Notes under the pieces: model-generated
What the model saw: only the letters and a program-made list of their open reading frames with translations
Database searches by the model: none
What the model was told of the DNA's origin: nothing
Part shown: piece by piece, positions 43,236 through 52,055 of the stretch
How positions within the stretch are numbered: the first letter of the stretch is position 1
Layout: each line of letters opens with the position of its first letter
NCBI GenBank assembly: GCA_001799395.1
Contig: MGTJ01000008.1
Location: 3,783-67,782, forward strand
Reading direction: 5' to 3'
Origin: Desulfobacterales bacterium RIFOXYA12_FULL_46_15
GTDB taxonomy: Bacteria > Desulfobacterota > Desulfobacteria > Desulfobacterales > Desulfobacteraceae
Length of the DNA stretch: 64,000 nt
Translations under genes and position numbers: made by a program

Positions 43236-43472
43236 ATGGCTGCAATTAAAACAGGAAAAAAGAATCTGAAAAAGCCTCAGGCAATCAAACCGTATTTTGC
43301 TGTAAGATCGAAAAATGAGATTTATTATCAGATGGCTTCCGTATTTAAAGCCGTAACAAAGGATGAAGATGAATTGACCCGGAATATGTTCGGGAGCTTG
43401 ATGAGCATGAAGTATCCTGATTTTGTAGTGGAATCTGTTAATATAAAAAGAAAGGAGATCGTAAATGGCTGA
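43236..43472 (+). CDS. Small basic protein cotranscribed with superoxide reductase
   Basis: 78 aa, lysine-rich N-terminus (GKKNLKKPQAIKPYFAVRSKNE) followed by YQMASVFKAVTKDEDELTRNMFGSLMSMKYPDF. I recognise no family and no metal motif. A strong Shine-Dalgarno sequence (GGGAGG) precedes the ATG, and the gene overlaps desulfoferrodoxin by 8 nt. It is therefore translationally coupled to a known oxygen-defence enzyme, which makes an accessory role plausible. Confidence 0.75.
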   Translation: MAAIKTGKKNLKKPQAIKPYFAVRSKNEIYYQMASVFKAVTKDEDELTRNMFGSLMSMKYPDFVVESVNIKRKEIVNG

Positions 43473-43845
43473 AAAAATGGGTATTTACAAATGCGGCAAA
43501 TGCGGGAATATTGTACAGGTCCTTCACGGCGAAAAACCGCCGGTCATGTGCTGCGGCCAGCCAATGGACCGGCTGGTGGAAAATACGGTGGATGCATCAA
43601 GGGAAAAACATGTGCCGGCCATTGAGAAAATCGAGGGCGGTTATGTTGTTAAAATCGGCAGCATTGCGCACCCCATGGGCAATGATCACTGGATTGAGTG
43701 GATTGAGCTTGCTTCCGAGGATAATATGTTTGTCCAAAGACAGATGCTGACACCGGCCGGTGAACCCAAAGCCGAGTTTAAAACCGATGCTGCAAAAGTT
43801 GTTGCAAGAGCTTATTGCAACCTGCACGGCCTCTGGAAATCTTAA
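43465..43845 (+). CDS. dfx: Desulfoferrodoxin (superoxide reductase)
   Basis: 126 aa, standard two-domain length. The N-terminal desulforedoxin domain has YKCGKCGNIVQV and MCCGQPMDRL (four Cys, FeS4 centre I). Centre II ligands are the His in KHVPAI, AHPMGNDHWIEWI, and the terminal YCNLHGLWKS (Cys and His). It reduces superoxide to hydrogen peroxide with electrons from rubredoxin, so it works upstream of the rubrerythrins encoded nearby. Followed by a strong terminator. Confidence 0.97.
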   Translation: MAEKMGIYKCGKCGNIVQVLHGEKPPVMCCGQPMDRLVENTVDASREKHVPAIEKIEGGYVVKIGSIAHPMGNDHWIEWIELASEDNMFVQRQMLTPAGEPKAEFKTDAAKVVARAYCNLHGLWKS

Positions 43846-43864
43846 AGCCATTTTTTTCAAAAAA

Positions 43865-43910
43865 CAAAAGTCCCCTGGGTGTGAAAATCACAATACCCGG
43901 GGGGCTTTTG
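43865..43910. terminator. Bidirectional terminator between superoxide reductase and rubrerythrin genes
   Basis: A long hairpin: CAAAAGTCCCCTGGGT pairs with the complementary arm ACCCGGGGGGCTTTTG, with minor mismatches, around GTGAAAATCAC. The A-rich left and T-rich right edges allow it to serve the two convergent genes. Confidence 0.85.
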
Positions 43911-43921
43911 CTGTTATAATA

Positions 43922-44395
43922 TCAACAAATTTCGTTTAATTTACCGGCAAGAAGCCGGATATGACCCATCTCTTCTTTGATAACGGCATCAATTCTGGAT
44001 CTGCCTGATTTTTCAGGAACCAGTTCTTTTACCCCAAGATAAAAGGCGATGGAATCTTTTTCAGTCCCGATGGCACAGTTTAAAATGCTTTGTAAATTAT
44101 TGTCCGGTATTTCCTTTTTGAAAAACACCTTTGAATCGGCAAACGCCTTAAGATAAAGGATATTTTCGTCTTCCGGATCAAAGGTTGTGATCAGTTTTTC
44201 CTGTGCTGTCAACTCTTTTTTCAGATTGGAAAAAATTATTTCATGTTCATCTTCCATCCGGGCAAGCTCAAGAAGAAAATTTTTATTTTTTTCTCCCTCG
44301 ACTCTTCCGGCTGCATCCCGGTAGAAAATTGCACCATTCTGCTCAATTTTAACAGCCATTTCAAGTATGTCATCTGCATTAAATTCGTTAGTCAT
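43922..44395 (-). CDS. Rubrerythrin-like ferritin-family protein
   Basis: 157 aa four-helix protein. Di-iron ligand motifs are KIEQNGAIFYRDAAG, RMEDEHEIIFSNL, GTEKDSIAFYLG and KEEMGHIRLLAGK. As in the paralogue at 31265, no rubredoxin domain is attached. It begins 25 bp after the A-type flavoprotein gene and shares its direction, so both should be expressed together in oxygen or peroxide reduction. GGAGGGAAGC precedes the ATG. Confidence 0.88.
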   Translation of the reverse strand: MTNEFNADDILEMAVKIEQNGAIFYRDAAGRVEGEKNKNFLLELARMEDEHEIIFSNLKKELTAQEKLITTFDPEDENILYLKAFADSKVFFKKEIPDNNLQSILNCAIGTEKDSIAFYLGVKELVPEKSGRSRIDAVIKEEMGHIRLLAGKLNEIC

Positions 44396-44420
44396 GCTTC
44401 CCTCCAGGTTCTCCGTTTAT

Positions 44421-45617
44421 TTACGATAACCTTTCCTTTAATGTTTTTGCTATTTTTACACCCAGATCAAAACACCTGTTCAGATCATCCTCATCCGGAA
44501 CATATTGAACTTTTACGCCTTCGTCAATAATATCCAGTTTCATTTCAGCAAATTCCCTGTTCAGGATATTGACGGCTTCACCGCTCCATCCATAGGACCC
44601 AAAGGCAACCGCAATCTTATTCTGGGGCCTAAGGCCTTTGATATAAGTCATGACGTCGGCAATAACAGGGAATATACTGTTGTTCAACGTGGGTGATCCC
44701 ACGGCAATTGCACCGGCATCGATAATTTCGGTCATGATATCGCTTCTGTGCCATTTCCTTGTGTTCATGAGTCTGACATGTACATCTTCTGATTCTATGC
44801 CGCTGGTGATGGATCTTGCCATTTTTGTAGTGCTTTCCCACATGGAATCAAAAATTATGACTACTTTTTTTGCCGGCTCCTGCCTGGACCATTTATCATA
44901 GGCGCCTATGATTTTGGAGGGGTTATCCCGCCAGATGATGCCGTGATCCGGGCAAATCATATTGAGCTTCAGGTTCATTTTTGCGACATCTTTCAAAAGG
45001 GCCTGAACCCGGGGTGAAAAATGAAGCAGGATATTGGCATAGTATTTTCTTGCATGGGGGATAATTTCATCCCCGATTTCATCATCAAAAAATTTATCCC
45101 CGGCATAATGCTGACCGAATGCATCACTGGAAAACAGGATGCCGCCTTCCTTAAAATAGGTAAACATACTGTCCGGCCAGTGAAGCATTCTTGTCTCAAG
45201 AAAGGAAAAGGTCCGGTTACCGATTTTCAGTTCATCCCCGGTTCCCACAACCTTGAAATTAAAATCCCGGTTAAAATGGCTTTTAAGGTTTTTTGCCCCC
45301 ATTTTTGAACAATACAGGGGCTTTTCTTCCCCGATCAGACTAAGCACTTTGGGTATGGCTCCGGAATGATCCATTTCCGTATGGTTACTGATGACAATAT
45401 CAATGTTTTCAGGATTAATTATTTTGCTGATATTGGAAATAAGCTCATCTGAAAATTTTTCCTTAACCGTATCAATGAGAATATTTTTTTCGCCAAGAAC
45501 CAGAAATGCGTTGTAAGTTGTTCCTTCATAGGTGGAATACCCATGAAAATCCCTGATATCCCAGTCGCGGCATCCGACAGAATAGATCCCGTCCGCTATT
45601 TCAATGGGTTTGTACAT
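44421..45617 (-). CDS. A-type flavoprotein (FprA / rubredoxin:oxygen oxidoreductase)
   Basis: 398 aa. The N-terminal beta-lactamase-like domain holds a di-iron site with HTEMDHSGAI (HxExD-H), the Asp in SSDAFGQHYAG and CPDHGIIW. The C-terminal 140 residues are a flavodoxin domain (DSMWESTTKMARSI, GSPTLNNSIFP, GSYGWSGEAVN). Such proteins reduce O2 to water or NO to N2O with electrons from rubredoxin. The rubrerythrin-like gene follows in the same operon, and a near-consensus sigma-54 site lies about 87-104 bp upstream. Confidence 0.95.
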   Translation of the reverse strand: MYKPIEIADGIYSVGCRDWDIRDFHGYSTYEGTTYNAFLVLGEKNILIDTVKEKFSDELISNISKIINPENIDIVISNHTEMDHSGAIPKVLSLIGEEKPLYCSKMGAKNLKSHFNRDFNFKVVGTGDELKIGNRTFSFLETRMLHWPDSMFTYFKEGGILFSSDAFGQHYAGDKFFDDEIGDEIIPHARKYYANILLHFSPRVQALLKDVAKMNLKLNMICPDHGIIWRDNPSKIIGAYDKWSRQEPAKKVVIIFDSMWESTTKMARSITSGIESEDVHVRLMNTRKWHRSDIMTEIIDAGAIAVGSPTLNNSIFPVIADVMTYIKGLRPQNKIAVAFGSYGWSGEAVNILNREFAEMKLDIIDEGVKVQYVPDEDDLNRCFDLGVKIAKTLKERLS

Positions 45618-45703
45618 TATTTTTGGTGCCTCCTAAATTCCGGTATTTAATCCATTATTATCAAAAATTAAAACATACCTGAACATCCATGTTAATGCAA
45701 TAA

Positions 45704-45721
45704 TTGCAAAGACTGTGCCTT
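45704..45721 (-). promoter_or_regulatory. Candidate sigma-54 promoter of the flavoprotein-rubrerythrin operon
   Basis: On the minus strand AAGGCACAGTCTTTGCAA matches the consensus (T)GGCAC-N5-TTGCA except for A in place of the first T, with GG and GC 10 nt apart. An overlapping TTGCAATTATTGCA dyad lies just downstream. In E. coli the related flavorubredoxin operon norVW is known to be sigma-54 dependent through NorR. Confidence 0.65.
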
Positions 45722-45824
45722 GAAATAATAAAACGCTTCCTGATAAAAAGGGTTTTAACTTAAAGAGTATTATTATAGTATAAGACCCGCTAAATCAATG
45801 ACTGTTTTATGATTAAGAGAACTC

Positions 45825-47204
45825 ATGAAGACGAATGTTTTTATAAAAAAAATCAGGATTAATGCCCAGGTTGAGACGGTTTTTTCATGGCATGAAAGAG
45901 AGGGGGCCATTGCAAGGCTGACACCGCCATGGGCACCCTTGAAACTGATATCCCGGTTTGGTGAAGGCATTCAAAAGGGTGTCAGGGTCAGGTTCCGAAT
46001 CCGTATTTTTAAAATCCCCATGCCCTGGGTAGCTGAGCATGTTGATTACAAAATAAATTCCGAATTTAAAGACCGGCAGATCAAAGGGCCGTTCTCCATA
46101 TGGGAGCATACCCATCGTTTTCTTTCAGACGGTGATTCAGGGACGATTATGGAAGACCGGGTAGAATTCAAACTGCCGTTTGGAATTTTGAGCAACCCTT
46201 TTTATGGGATTGCAAAAAAAGAATTTGAAAGGATGTTCAGCTACCGGCACAGGGTGCTGAAATATGACCTCGAACATCATTCAGGGAAAATATCAAAAAA
46301 AAGAATCCTTGTGTCCGGTGCAAGCGGAACCATCGGCAGCGCTCTTGTCCCTTTTTTGCAAACCTGCGGTCATGAGGTGATCCGCCTGGTCCGCACAAAA
46401 GAAGATCTTCAGAAGGGTGAGCTTTTCTGGGACCCTTATAAAGGATATCTTGATCTTGATACGGCAGGCCATTTTGATGCCGTCATTAATTTAAACGGCC
46501 TGGATATTTCCAGGGGACGGTGGACCAGGGAGCAGAAAAAAAAGATCCTGGATTCAAGAGTTATTCCGACCCGGCTGCTTGTGGAAAAGATGAAAACGCT
46601 TGAGAAAAAACCCGGAGTTTTTATTTCATCCTCTGCCATCGGGTATTATGGAGAGGGAGGAGATACCCTTTTGACGGAATCATCTGCTTTGGGTCATTGT
46701 TTTATATCAGATGTCTGTCAAAAGTGGGAGACTGAGTCAAAAAAAGCAAAAACAGCCGGAATCAGGACAGTCCAGCTCAGGATCGGGATTGTCCTGACTC
46801 CGGCCGGCGGTGCTCTTGCCAGGATGGAACTCCCGTTTAAAACAGGTTGTGGGGTCACGCTTTCCCACGGCAGTCAGTATATGAGCTGGATCAGCATGGA
46901 TGACGCAATATCCGGTATTCTGCATGTTTTGATGAATGAAACCATCAGTGGGCCTGTAAACCTGACAGCCCCGAATCCTGTTACAAACCTGGAGTTTTCA
47001 AAAACATTGGCAAGGGTTTTTTCAAAAAAAGTATTTTTCAGGTTCCCTGGGTTTCTGGCCCGCCTGTTATGGGGGGAAATGGGAAACGAAACCCTTTTAA
47101 CCAGCGCGCGGGTAAAACCTGAAAAACTTCTGGACAATGGTTTTGTATTTCAGCATGAGACAGTTTTGCCGGCATTGAGACATATATTGGGAAGATCGGA
47201 ATAG
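45825..47204 (+). CDS. SRPBCC-domain / TIGR01777 epimerase fusion
   Basis: 459 aa. Residues 1-150 form an SRPBCC (START-like) domain (VETVFSWHEREGAIARLTPPW ... GTIMEDRVEFKLPFG). Residues 160-459 are a TIGR01777 epimerase with ILVSGASGTIGSALV, INLNGLDISRGRWTREQKKKIL, SSSAIGYYG and WISMDDAISGIL. The fusion of a hydrophobic-ligand pocket to the SDR domain suggests a lipid- or quinone-like substrate, but none is established. Paralogue of 30225-31133. Confidence 0.87.
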   Translation: MKTNVFIKKIRINAQVETVFSWHEREGAIARLTPPWAPLKLISRFGEGIQKGVRVRFRIRIFKIPMPWVAEHVDYKINSEFKDRQIKGPFSIWEHTHRFLSDGDSGTIMEDRVEFKLPFGILSNPFYGIAKKEFERMFSYRHRVLKYDLEHHSGKISKKRILVSGASGTIGSALVPFLQTCGHEVIRLVRTKEDLQKGELFWDPYKGYLDLDTAGHFDAVINLNGLDISRGRWTREQKKKILDSRVIPTRLLVEKMKTLEKKPGVFISSSAIGYYGEGGDTLLTESSALGHCFISDVCQKWETESKKAKTAGIRTVQLRIGIVLTPAGGALARMELPFKTGCGVTLSHGSQYMSWISMDDAISGILHVLMNETISGPVNLTAPNPVTNLEFSKTLARVFSKKVFFRFPGFLARLLWGEMGNETLLTSARVKPEKLLDNGFVFQHETVLPALRHILGRSE

Positions 47205-47251
47205 ATACACACACTAAATTTTGAAGATGCATGAACAGGTCGGATCACACC

Positions 47252-48352
47252 ATGAATCATAAATTAAAAATTCTTTTTTCCATATTGATGATTACAGCCC
47301 TTATTTTCGGTTTTATTCATATTTATTTTCCGGCTGAAAATTATAGTTTTGAAAGGCTTCATATATTTTTATTCAACCTTTGCACCGGCGGGACTATCCT
47401 CTTATATTATACCCGGAAAAGAGCCGGTATATCCGGAACGGTCCTCCTTTTTTTTTCAGGCTCACTGGTTTATGCATTTTCCGCCTTTTTTAAAATTTAT
47501 CCTGTTACCATAGCTGTATCCATTCTTTTATACGTTCTGGTGGAAAAAATCAGGATCGAGAAATTCTCGTTTTTACCGGTTTCATTTTTCAGTTCAAAGG
47601 AACCTGTGTCTCAAAAATTCCACCAGGCATCCCTGCTCTGTCTTTCCATAGGGATCATGATGGCTTCCCTGGTGATTCTGAACAATGAATATTTCAAGTT
47701 CGTCACAATGAAAAAACTGACCTTGAATACTTTTTTTCTCGGGTTTTCCTTTCCTTTGTCTCTCATTACCTTATCCATAGTCTTTTCCATGCTGAAAAAA
47801 ATCGAAGGGTCATGGGCCAAAATAATTATGGAAGTCTGCTTTTGGACCATTACCATGGGGGTGATTATTTTTTTTGTCTTTATTCTTTTTGAACGGTTTA
47901 TCCCCCAGATTTTTGTTACTTCGGCCCTCTTTCTTGCCGTTGTCACAGTGTTTTTTCTCTATGCAAGATTTGCCGATAATATCCAGCAGAAACTTTTTCT
48001 GACATCAGGGATCGGGTTTCTGATTTTCACGGCCGTTTCAGGCATAGCTTATATATTCATCCAGATGTCTTTGGATTATGACCCCTTAAAGATAAAATGG
48101 CTTTTGCACATGCATGTGTTTGCCTCTCTTTATGGATGGAACCTTTGCGGTCTGTCCGTGATCTGCCGGTTTGATGATTTTCCCATCAGGCTTCACTCTC
48201 CCACCGTCATCACCATTCACTGGCTGACGGCCATTGTCCTGGCGCCTCTCGGCGTATTTTACGGCTGGTTTGCCATCCCGGCCATTCTGGGGTATGCATT
48301 CATTACCCTGACCCTGTTTTTCAGCAGCAATAAAAAGGAAATCGTGCAATGA
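47252..48352 (+). CDS. Polytopic membrane protein of unknown function
   Basis: About 366 aa from ATG 47252 (MNHKLKILFS); the track starts 7 codons earlier. Ten or more hydrophobic segments are visible. The last third has HMHVFASLYGWNLCGLSVICR and TVITIHWLTAIVLAPLG, where histidines inside helices could bind a cofactor. I recognise no family with confidence. The gene overlaps the start of the DHH phosphoesterase gene by 4 nt and follows the SRPBCC-epimerase gene, so it is part of that transcript. Confidence 0.72.
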   Translation: MNHKLKILFSILMITALIFGFIHIYFPAENYSFERLHIFLFNLCTGGTILLYYTRKRAGISGTVLLFFSGSLVYAFSAFFKIYPVTIAVSILLYVLVEKIRIEKFSFLPVSFFSSKEPVSQKFHQASLLCLSIGIMMASLVILNNEYFKFVTMKKLTLNTFFLGFSFPLSLITLSIVFSMLKKIEGSWAKIIMEVCFWTITMGVIIFFVFILFERFIPQIFVTSALFLAVVTVFFLYARFADNIQQKLFLTSGIGFLIFTAVSGIAYIFIQMSLDYDPLKIKWLLHMHVFASLYGWNLCGLSVICRFDDFPIRLHSPTVITIHWLTAIVLAPLGVFYGWFAIPAILGYAFITLTLFFSSNKKEIVQ

Positions 48353-49338
48353 ACAATCAGGAAAAGCTCAAACGTTTTTTAAGCCTTTTTACAGGCAATT
48401 CAAAAGTGCTGGTGGTCATTAATGCAGACCCTGATGCTATTGCATCTGCCATGGCAGTGAAACGGATTTTGTGGCGGAAAGCTGCCGAAGTCGTCATTGC
48501 CTATTTCAATAAGATCACCCGGCCGGACAACCTTGCCATGATCGAATATACGGAATCCGGGCTGGTTGAGCTCAATTCAGTAAAAAAAGAGGATTATCAT
48601 GCCTTTGTCATCATCGATTCTCAACCCGGTCACAATGAGCATTTTTCCGGATTTACCTTTGACGCCGTCATTGATCATCATCCATTGACCTTTGATGCAG
48701 CACCCTATGTGGATATCCGGTCAAACTACGGGGCCTGTTCCACCATGATGACCGAATATCTGAAGACAAGGAAAATCAAACCTTCTGCAAAACTTGCCGC
48801 AGCCCTGATGCTGGGGATAAAAACAGATACAGCAGACTTCACCCGGGGGGCAAGCCTGAAAGATATCAAGGCATTTCTGTATCTTTATCAATTTGCAGAC
48901 ATAAATATCGTCATCAAGGTTGAAAGGGCGACATTAACCCAGGAAGACCTTGATTTTCTGGGCAGGGCCATCAAGCACAGGAAGGTTCTTAATAACCGGA
49001 TATTCTTCCATGCCGGAAATATTTCAAAACCTGATGAACTGGTGGTTGTGGCAGATTTTTTTTTAACCCTGTCAAAGGTCAATTGGAGCATCATATCCGG
49101 AATCTATGAAAAAAAACTTATTATTGTCATTCGTAATGACGGTCTTAGAAAAGGTGCAGGCAATGCTGCCAAAGAGGCCTTTTCCGCATTCGGTTCTGCC
49201 GGGGGGCATAAAACCATGGCCCGGGCTGAACTTGAATTAAAGCTTGTGAAAAAACAAACCCGGAGCATCAGCCGAAAAACTATTGAAGAGTGGATAATCT
49301 CGGTTATTGAAAAAACGGCAGGGAGAAAAATCGAATAG
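48349..49338 (+). CDS. DHH-family phosphoesterase (NrnA-like)
   Basis: 329 aa. VVINADPDAIASAMAVKRI, VIIDSQPGHNE and the name-giving AVIDHHP motif line the Mn site. GIKTDTADFTRGAS and the C-terminal DHHA1 domain with GSAGGHKTMARAE complete it. The family cleaves nanoRNA, pAp or cyclic-dinucleotide products. Starts inside the last codons of the membrane-protein gene and ends 12 bp before the PAS-LuxR regulator. Confidence 0.88.
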   Translation: MNNQEKLKRFLSLFTGNSKVLVVINADPDAIASAMAVKRILWRKAAEVVIAYFNKITRPDNLAMIEYTESGLVELNSVKKEDYHAFVIIDSQPGHNEHFSGFTFDAVIDHHPLTFDAAPYVDIRSNYGACSTMMTEYLKTRKIKPSAKLAAALMLGIKTDTADFTRGASLKDIKAFLYLYQFADINIVIKVERATLTQEDLDFLGRAIKHRKVLNNRIFFHAGNISKPDELVVVADFFLTLSKVNWSIISGIYEKKLIIVIRNDGLRKGAGNAAKEAFSAFGSAGGHKTMARAELELKLVKKQTRSISRKTIEEWIISVIEKTAGRKIE

Positions 49339-49350
49339 TTTTTTTAACCA

Positions 49351-50235
49351 ATGTCTACTGAAGAATTAAAACCCGACAGGGAACATGCATTATTTACAAG
49401 CGAACAGCGATATCGGACCCTTGTTGAAACCATGGGGGACGGGTTGAGCGAAATCGATGAAAACCAGGTGACGACCTATGCCAATGATATGCTCTGTCTT
49501 ATGTGGGGACGGTCAAGAGAAGAGATTATCGGTAAAAAAGTCGATCAGTTCCTGGATGATGAGAATAAAAAAATTCTTATGGATCAACTTGAAAAAAGAA
49601 GAAAAGGGGGGAGAGCCCCCTATGAGATTGTCTGGGTTAAAAAGGATGGATCACGGCTTCATACCATCATGACTCCCACACCGTATTTTGATGCCGACGG
49701 TAATTTTAAGGGCAGTTTTGCCGTTATTACGGATATTTCAAAACAGAAAAAGGAAAAAGATCTTCTGGAGCAAAGGGTTAAGGAAAGAACCATAGAACTT
49801 GAAAATAAGACCCAAAGCCTTGAAGAAGTAAATACAGCCCTGCGGGTCCTGTTAAAAAAAAGAGAAGAGGACAAAACCCTGCTGGAAGAAAGAATGCTCT
49901 TAAATGTCCGGGAACTGGTTATCCCCTATATTGAAAGAATGCGGGAGTCAAACCTGGATGACCGGCAAAAAGGATGTCTTGATATCATGGAATCCACCCT
50001 TAATGATATCGTTTCCCCATTTCTTCACAGGCTGTCCCTCCGGTTTTTAAACCTTACCCCATCTGAAATCCAGGTCGCAAACATGGTTAAATTCGGGAAA
50101 ACCACCAAGGAAATAGCAGGGATTTTAAACCTTTCCGACAAAACCGTTGAATTCTACCGCAAAAGCATGCGTAAAAAAATCGGGATCACCAACCAGAGCG
50201 TCAACCTTAGAACTTTTTTATCCTCCTCAAAATAA
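49351..50235 (+). CDS. PAS-domain regulator with LuxR-type helix-turn-helix
   Basis: 294 aa. A PAS domain at about residues 15-130 (RYRTLVETMGDGLSEIDE ... FAVITDISKQKKE) is followed by a coiled coil and a LuxR-type DNA-binding domain at the C-terminus (LTPSEIQVANMVKFGKTTKEIAGILNLS ... VEFYRKSMRKKIG). No receiver domain or membrane span. It is a one-component sensor of unknown ligand. It lies 12 bp after the DHH gene, and the PaaK-like ligase gene follows after 112 bp and is a candidate target. Confidence 0.85.
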   Translation: MSTEELKPDREHALFTSEQRYRTLVETMGDGLSEIDENQVTTYANDMLCLMWGRSREEIIGKKVDQFLDDENKKILMDQLEKRRKGGRAPYEIVWVKKDGSRLHTIMTPTPYFDADGNFKGSFAVITDISKQKKEKDLLEQRVKERTIELENKTQSLEEVNTALRVLLKKREEDKTLLEERMLLNVRELVIPYIERMRESNLDDRQKGCLDIMESTLNDIVSPFLHRLSLRFLNLTPSEIQVANMVKFGKTTKEIAGILNLSDKTVEFYRKSMRKKIGITNQSVNLRTFLSSSK

Positions 50236-50347
50236 CAGGTATATTTTATACCTGGTTTACCCCTGGAATATACCCCTTGTTAACCTGGTTTCCCCAGGAT
50301 ATTAATAAAACAATATTATTTCAGGAAAAAAAGAAAGGATAAGGAAA

Positions 50348-51697
50348 ATGAATGATCAGGAATACTGGAACCCGGTCCTTGAGACATTGCCCAAGGAAAA
50401 ACTGAAGATTTTGCAGTTTAAAAAATTCAAACGGATACTGACCTGGGCCTATACCCGTTCAAAATTTCACAGGGCATTGTATGATAAGGCCGGGTTGACA
50501 CCCGATGATATCCGCACCTTTGAGGATATAAAAAAAATTCCAAAAGTTGAAAAATCCATGATGAGGGGAATCCAGAACAAGGATCCCTTTCCTTACGGGG
50601 ATGCCCTCTGTGTTCCCCTGGAAGAGGTTTCAACCTTCCGCCAGACCAGCGGCACCACAGGTCAGCCGGTATATCAGCCCGATACCTGGCAGGACTGGGA
50701 ATGGTGGTCCGAATGCTGGTCTTTTATCTTGTGGGCCCAGGGGTACCGGCCGAGCGACAGGGTATTCCTTCCCTTTGGATATAATATTTTCGTGGCCTTC
50801 TGGGCAGGTCATTATGCGGCTGAAAAACTCGGGTGTGAAGTAGTACCGGGTGGTGTTCTCGATACCCAGTCCCGTATTTTGAAAATCCAGGAATTAAAGG
50901 CAACAGCCATGATGGCCACTCCCACCTATGTTTTGAATATGGCGGATGTGGCAAAAAACAAGATGGGGATTGATCCGGCCGCGCTTTCCATCAATAAGAT
51001 CACCTGCGCAGGAGAACCAGGGGCTGGGATTCCCAGTACCAAAAAAAGGATCCAGGAGGCTTGGGGTGCCAAAGTATTTGATCATTCCGGTGCAACGGAA
51101 ATCGGGGCCTGGTCGTATGAATGCAGGAAACAGCCCTGCGGCATGCATGTGAATGAAGCCATGTTCCTGGTGGAAATCGAAGATCCGGTCACCGGCGAGA
51201 TCATCGAAGAACCGGGCCGGAAAGGGAAAATGGTGATTACGGCCCTGGACCGGATTGCCCAGCCCTGTATCCGGTTTGATTCCAAGGATATTATTGAATG
51301 GGATTCAGAATCCTGTTCCTGTGGCCGCACCTTCAGATTGATCCGGGGCGGAGTGCTCGGCCGGGCCGATGATATCACAAAGGTCAAGGGTGTTCTCATC
51401 TCGCCGGCAGCCATTGAAGAAGTGGTGAGATCCATTACCGGTCTGGGGGATGAATTTGAAGTGATTGTGGATAAGCAGGGGGATGCGGACCGGATCAAAC
51501 TCAAGGTTGAGCTTCTTCCCGAAGTGGTGCGGGGCAGTGTTGAAACTATTCTTAAAGATCAGCTCAGGCTGAAAACAAACCTGGGATATCAGATCGAATT
51601 CTATGATTACGGCACCCTGCCGAGATATGAAGTCAAGGCAAAAAGGTTCAAGGATCTGAGGAAAAAAGAGATTGCAAAAAAGGAGTGCAGGTTATGA
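50348..51697 (+). CDS. Phenylacetate-CoA ligase-like AMP-forming enzyme
   Basis: 449 aa of the PaaK branch of adenylate-forming enzymes. FRQTSGTTGQPVYQPDTW is the phosphate-binding loop, FDHSGATEIGAWSYECR the A5-like motif, RFDSKDIIEWDSESCSCGRTFRLIRG the A7/A8 region with a CSCG that is common in this branch, and GRADDITKVKGVLI the hinge. It activates an aryl- or alkyl-carboxylate to its CoA thioester; the exact acid is unknown. Followed by a coupled 63-aa gene and an orphan DctP, which may import or sense the acid. Confidence 0.87.
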   Translation: MNDQEYWNPVLETLPKEKLKILQFKKFKRILTWAYTRSKFHRALYDKAGLTPDDIRTFEDIKKIPKVEKSMMRGIQNKDPFPYGDALCVPLEEVSTFRQTSGTTGQPVYQPDTWQDWEWWSECWSFILWAQGYRPSDRVFLPFGYNIFVAFWAGHYAAEKLGCEVVPGGVLDTQSRILKIQELKATAMMATPTYVLNMADVAKNKMGIDPAALSINKITCAGEPGAGIPSTKKRIQEAWGAKVFDHSGATEIGAWSYECRKQPCGMHVNEAMFLVEIEDPVTGEIIEEPGRKGKMVITALDRIAQPCIRFDSKDIIEWDSESCSCGRTFRLIRGGVLGRADDITKVKGVLISPAAIEEVVRSITGLGDEFEVIVDKQGDADRIKLKVELLPEVVRGSVETILKDQLRLKTNLGYQIEFYDYGTLPRYEVKAKRFKDLRKKEIAKKECRL

Positions 51698-51885
51698 AAA
51701 CCATCCAGGATTTAGAAAAATTGAATGACCATATCCTTAAAATCAAAGAGCTGATTATTGCGCTGGAAGCAATGGATCCTCTGTTTCCGGCCCTGTCGCG
51801 AAATTCAAAAAGGGCTTTGGCAAGTATCAAAATGCTGGAGCTGAACATCTCCGATATTATCACTCTGGATCTGGAGGGCAGTTGA
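51694..51885 (+). CDS. Small helical protein coupled to the PaaK-like ligase
   Basis: About 63 aa from ATG 51694, which overlaps the ligase stop (ATGA) and has AAGGAG upstream. The track starts at 51685. The sequence (MKTIQDLEKLNDHILKIKELIIALEAMDPLFPAL) looks like two or three amphipathic helices with no cysteines or metal motif. I recognise no family. Strong translational coupling suggests a subunit or modulator of the ligase. Confidence 0.7.
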   Translation: MKTIQDLEKLNDHILKIKELIIALEAMDPLFPALSRNSKRALASIKMLELNISDIITLDLEGS

Positions 51886-52055
51886 TCCTAAGACCTGTGG
51901 AAAATTTATAAATCAAGGCTATGAATTTGTAACCCTATGACATGATGCAATGGAAAGGAGGTAAAACCTGGAATAATACACCATGATTTAAAAATGCAAG
52001 GTTCCAAAATCGTTTTCCCAACGATACAACTAACATTTTTTAGGAGATCAATACA

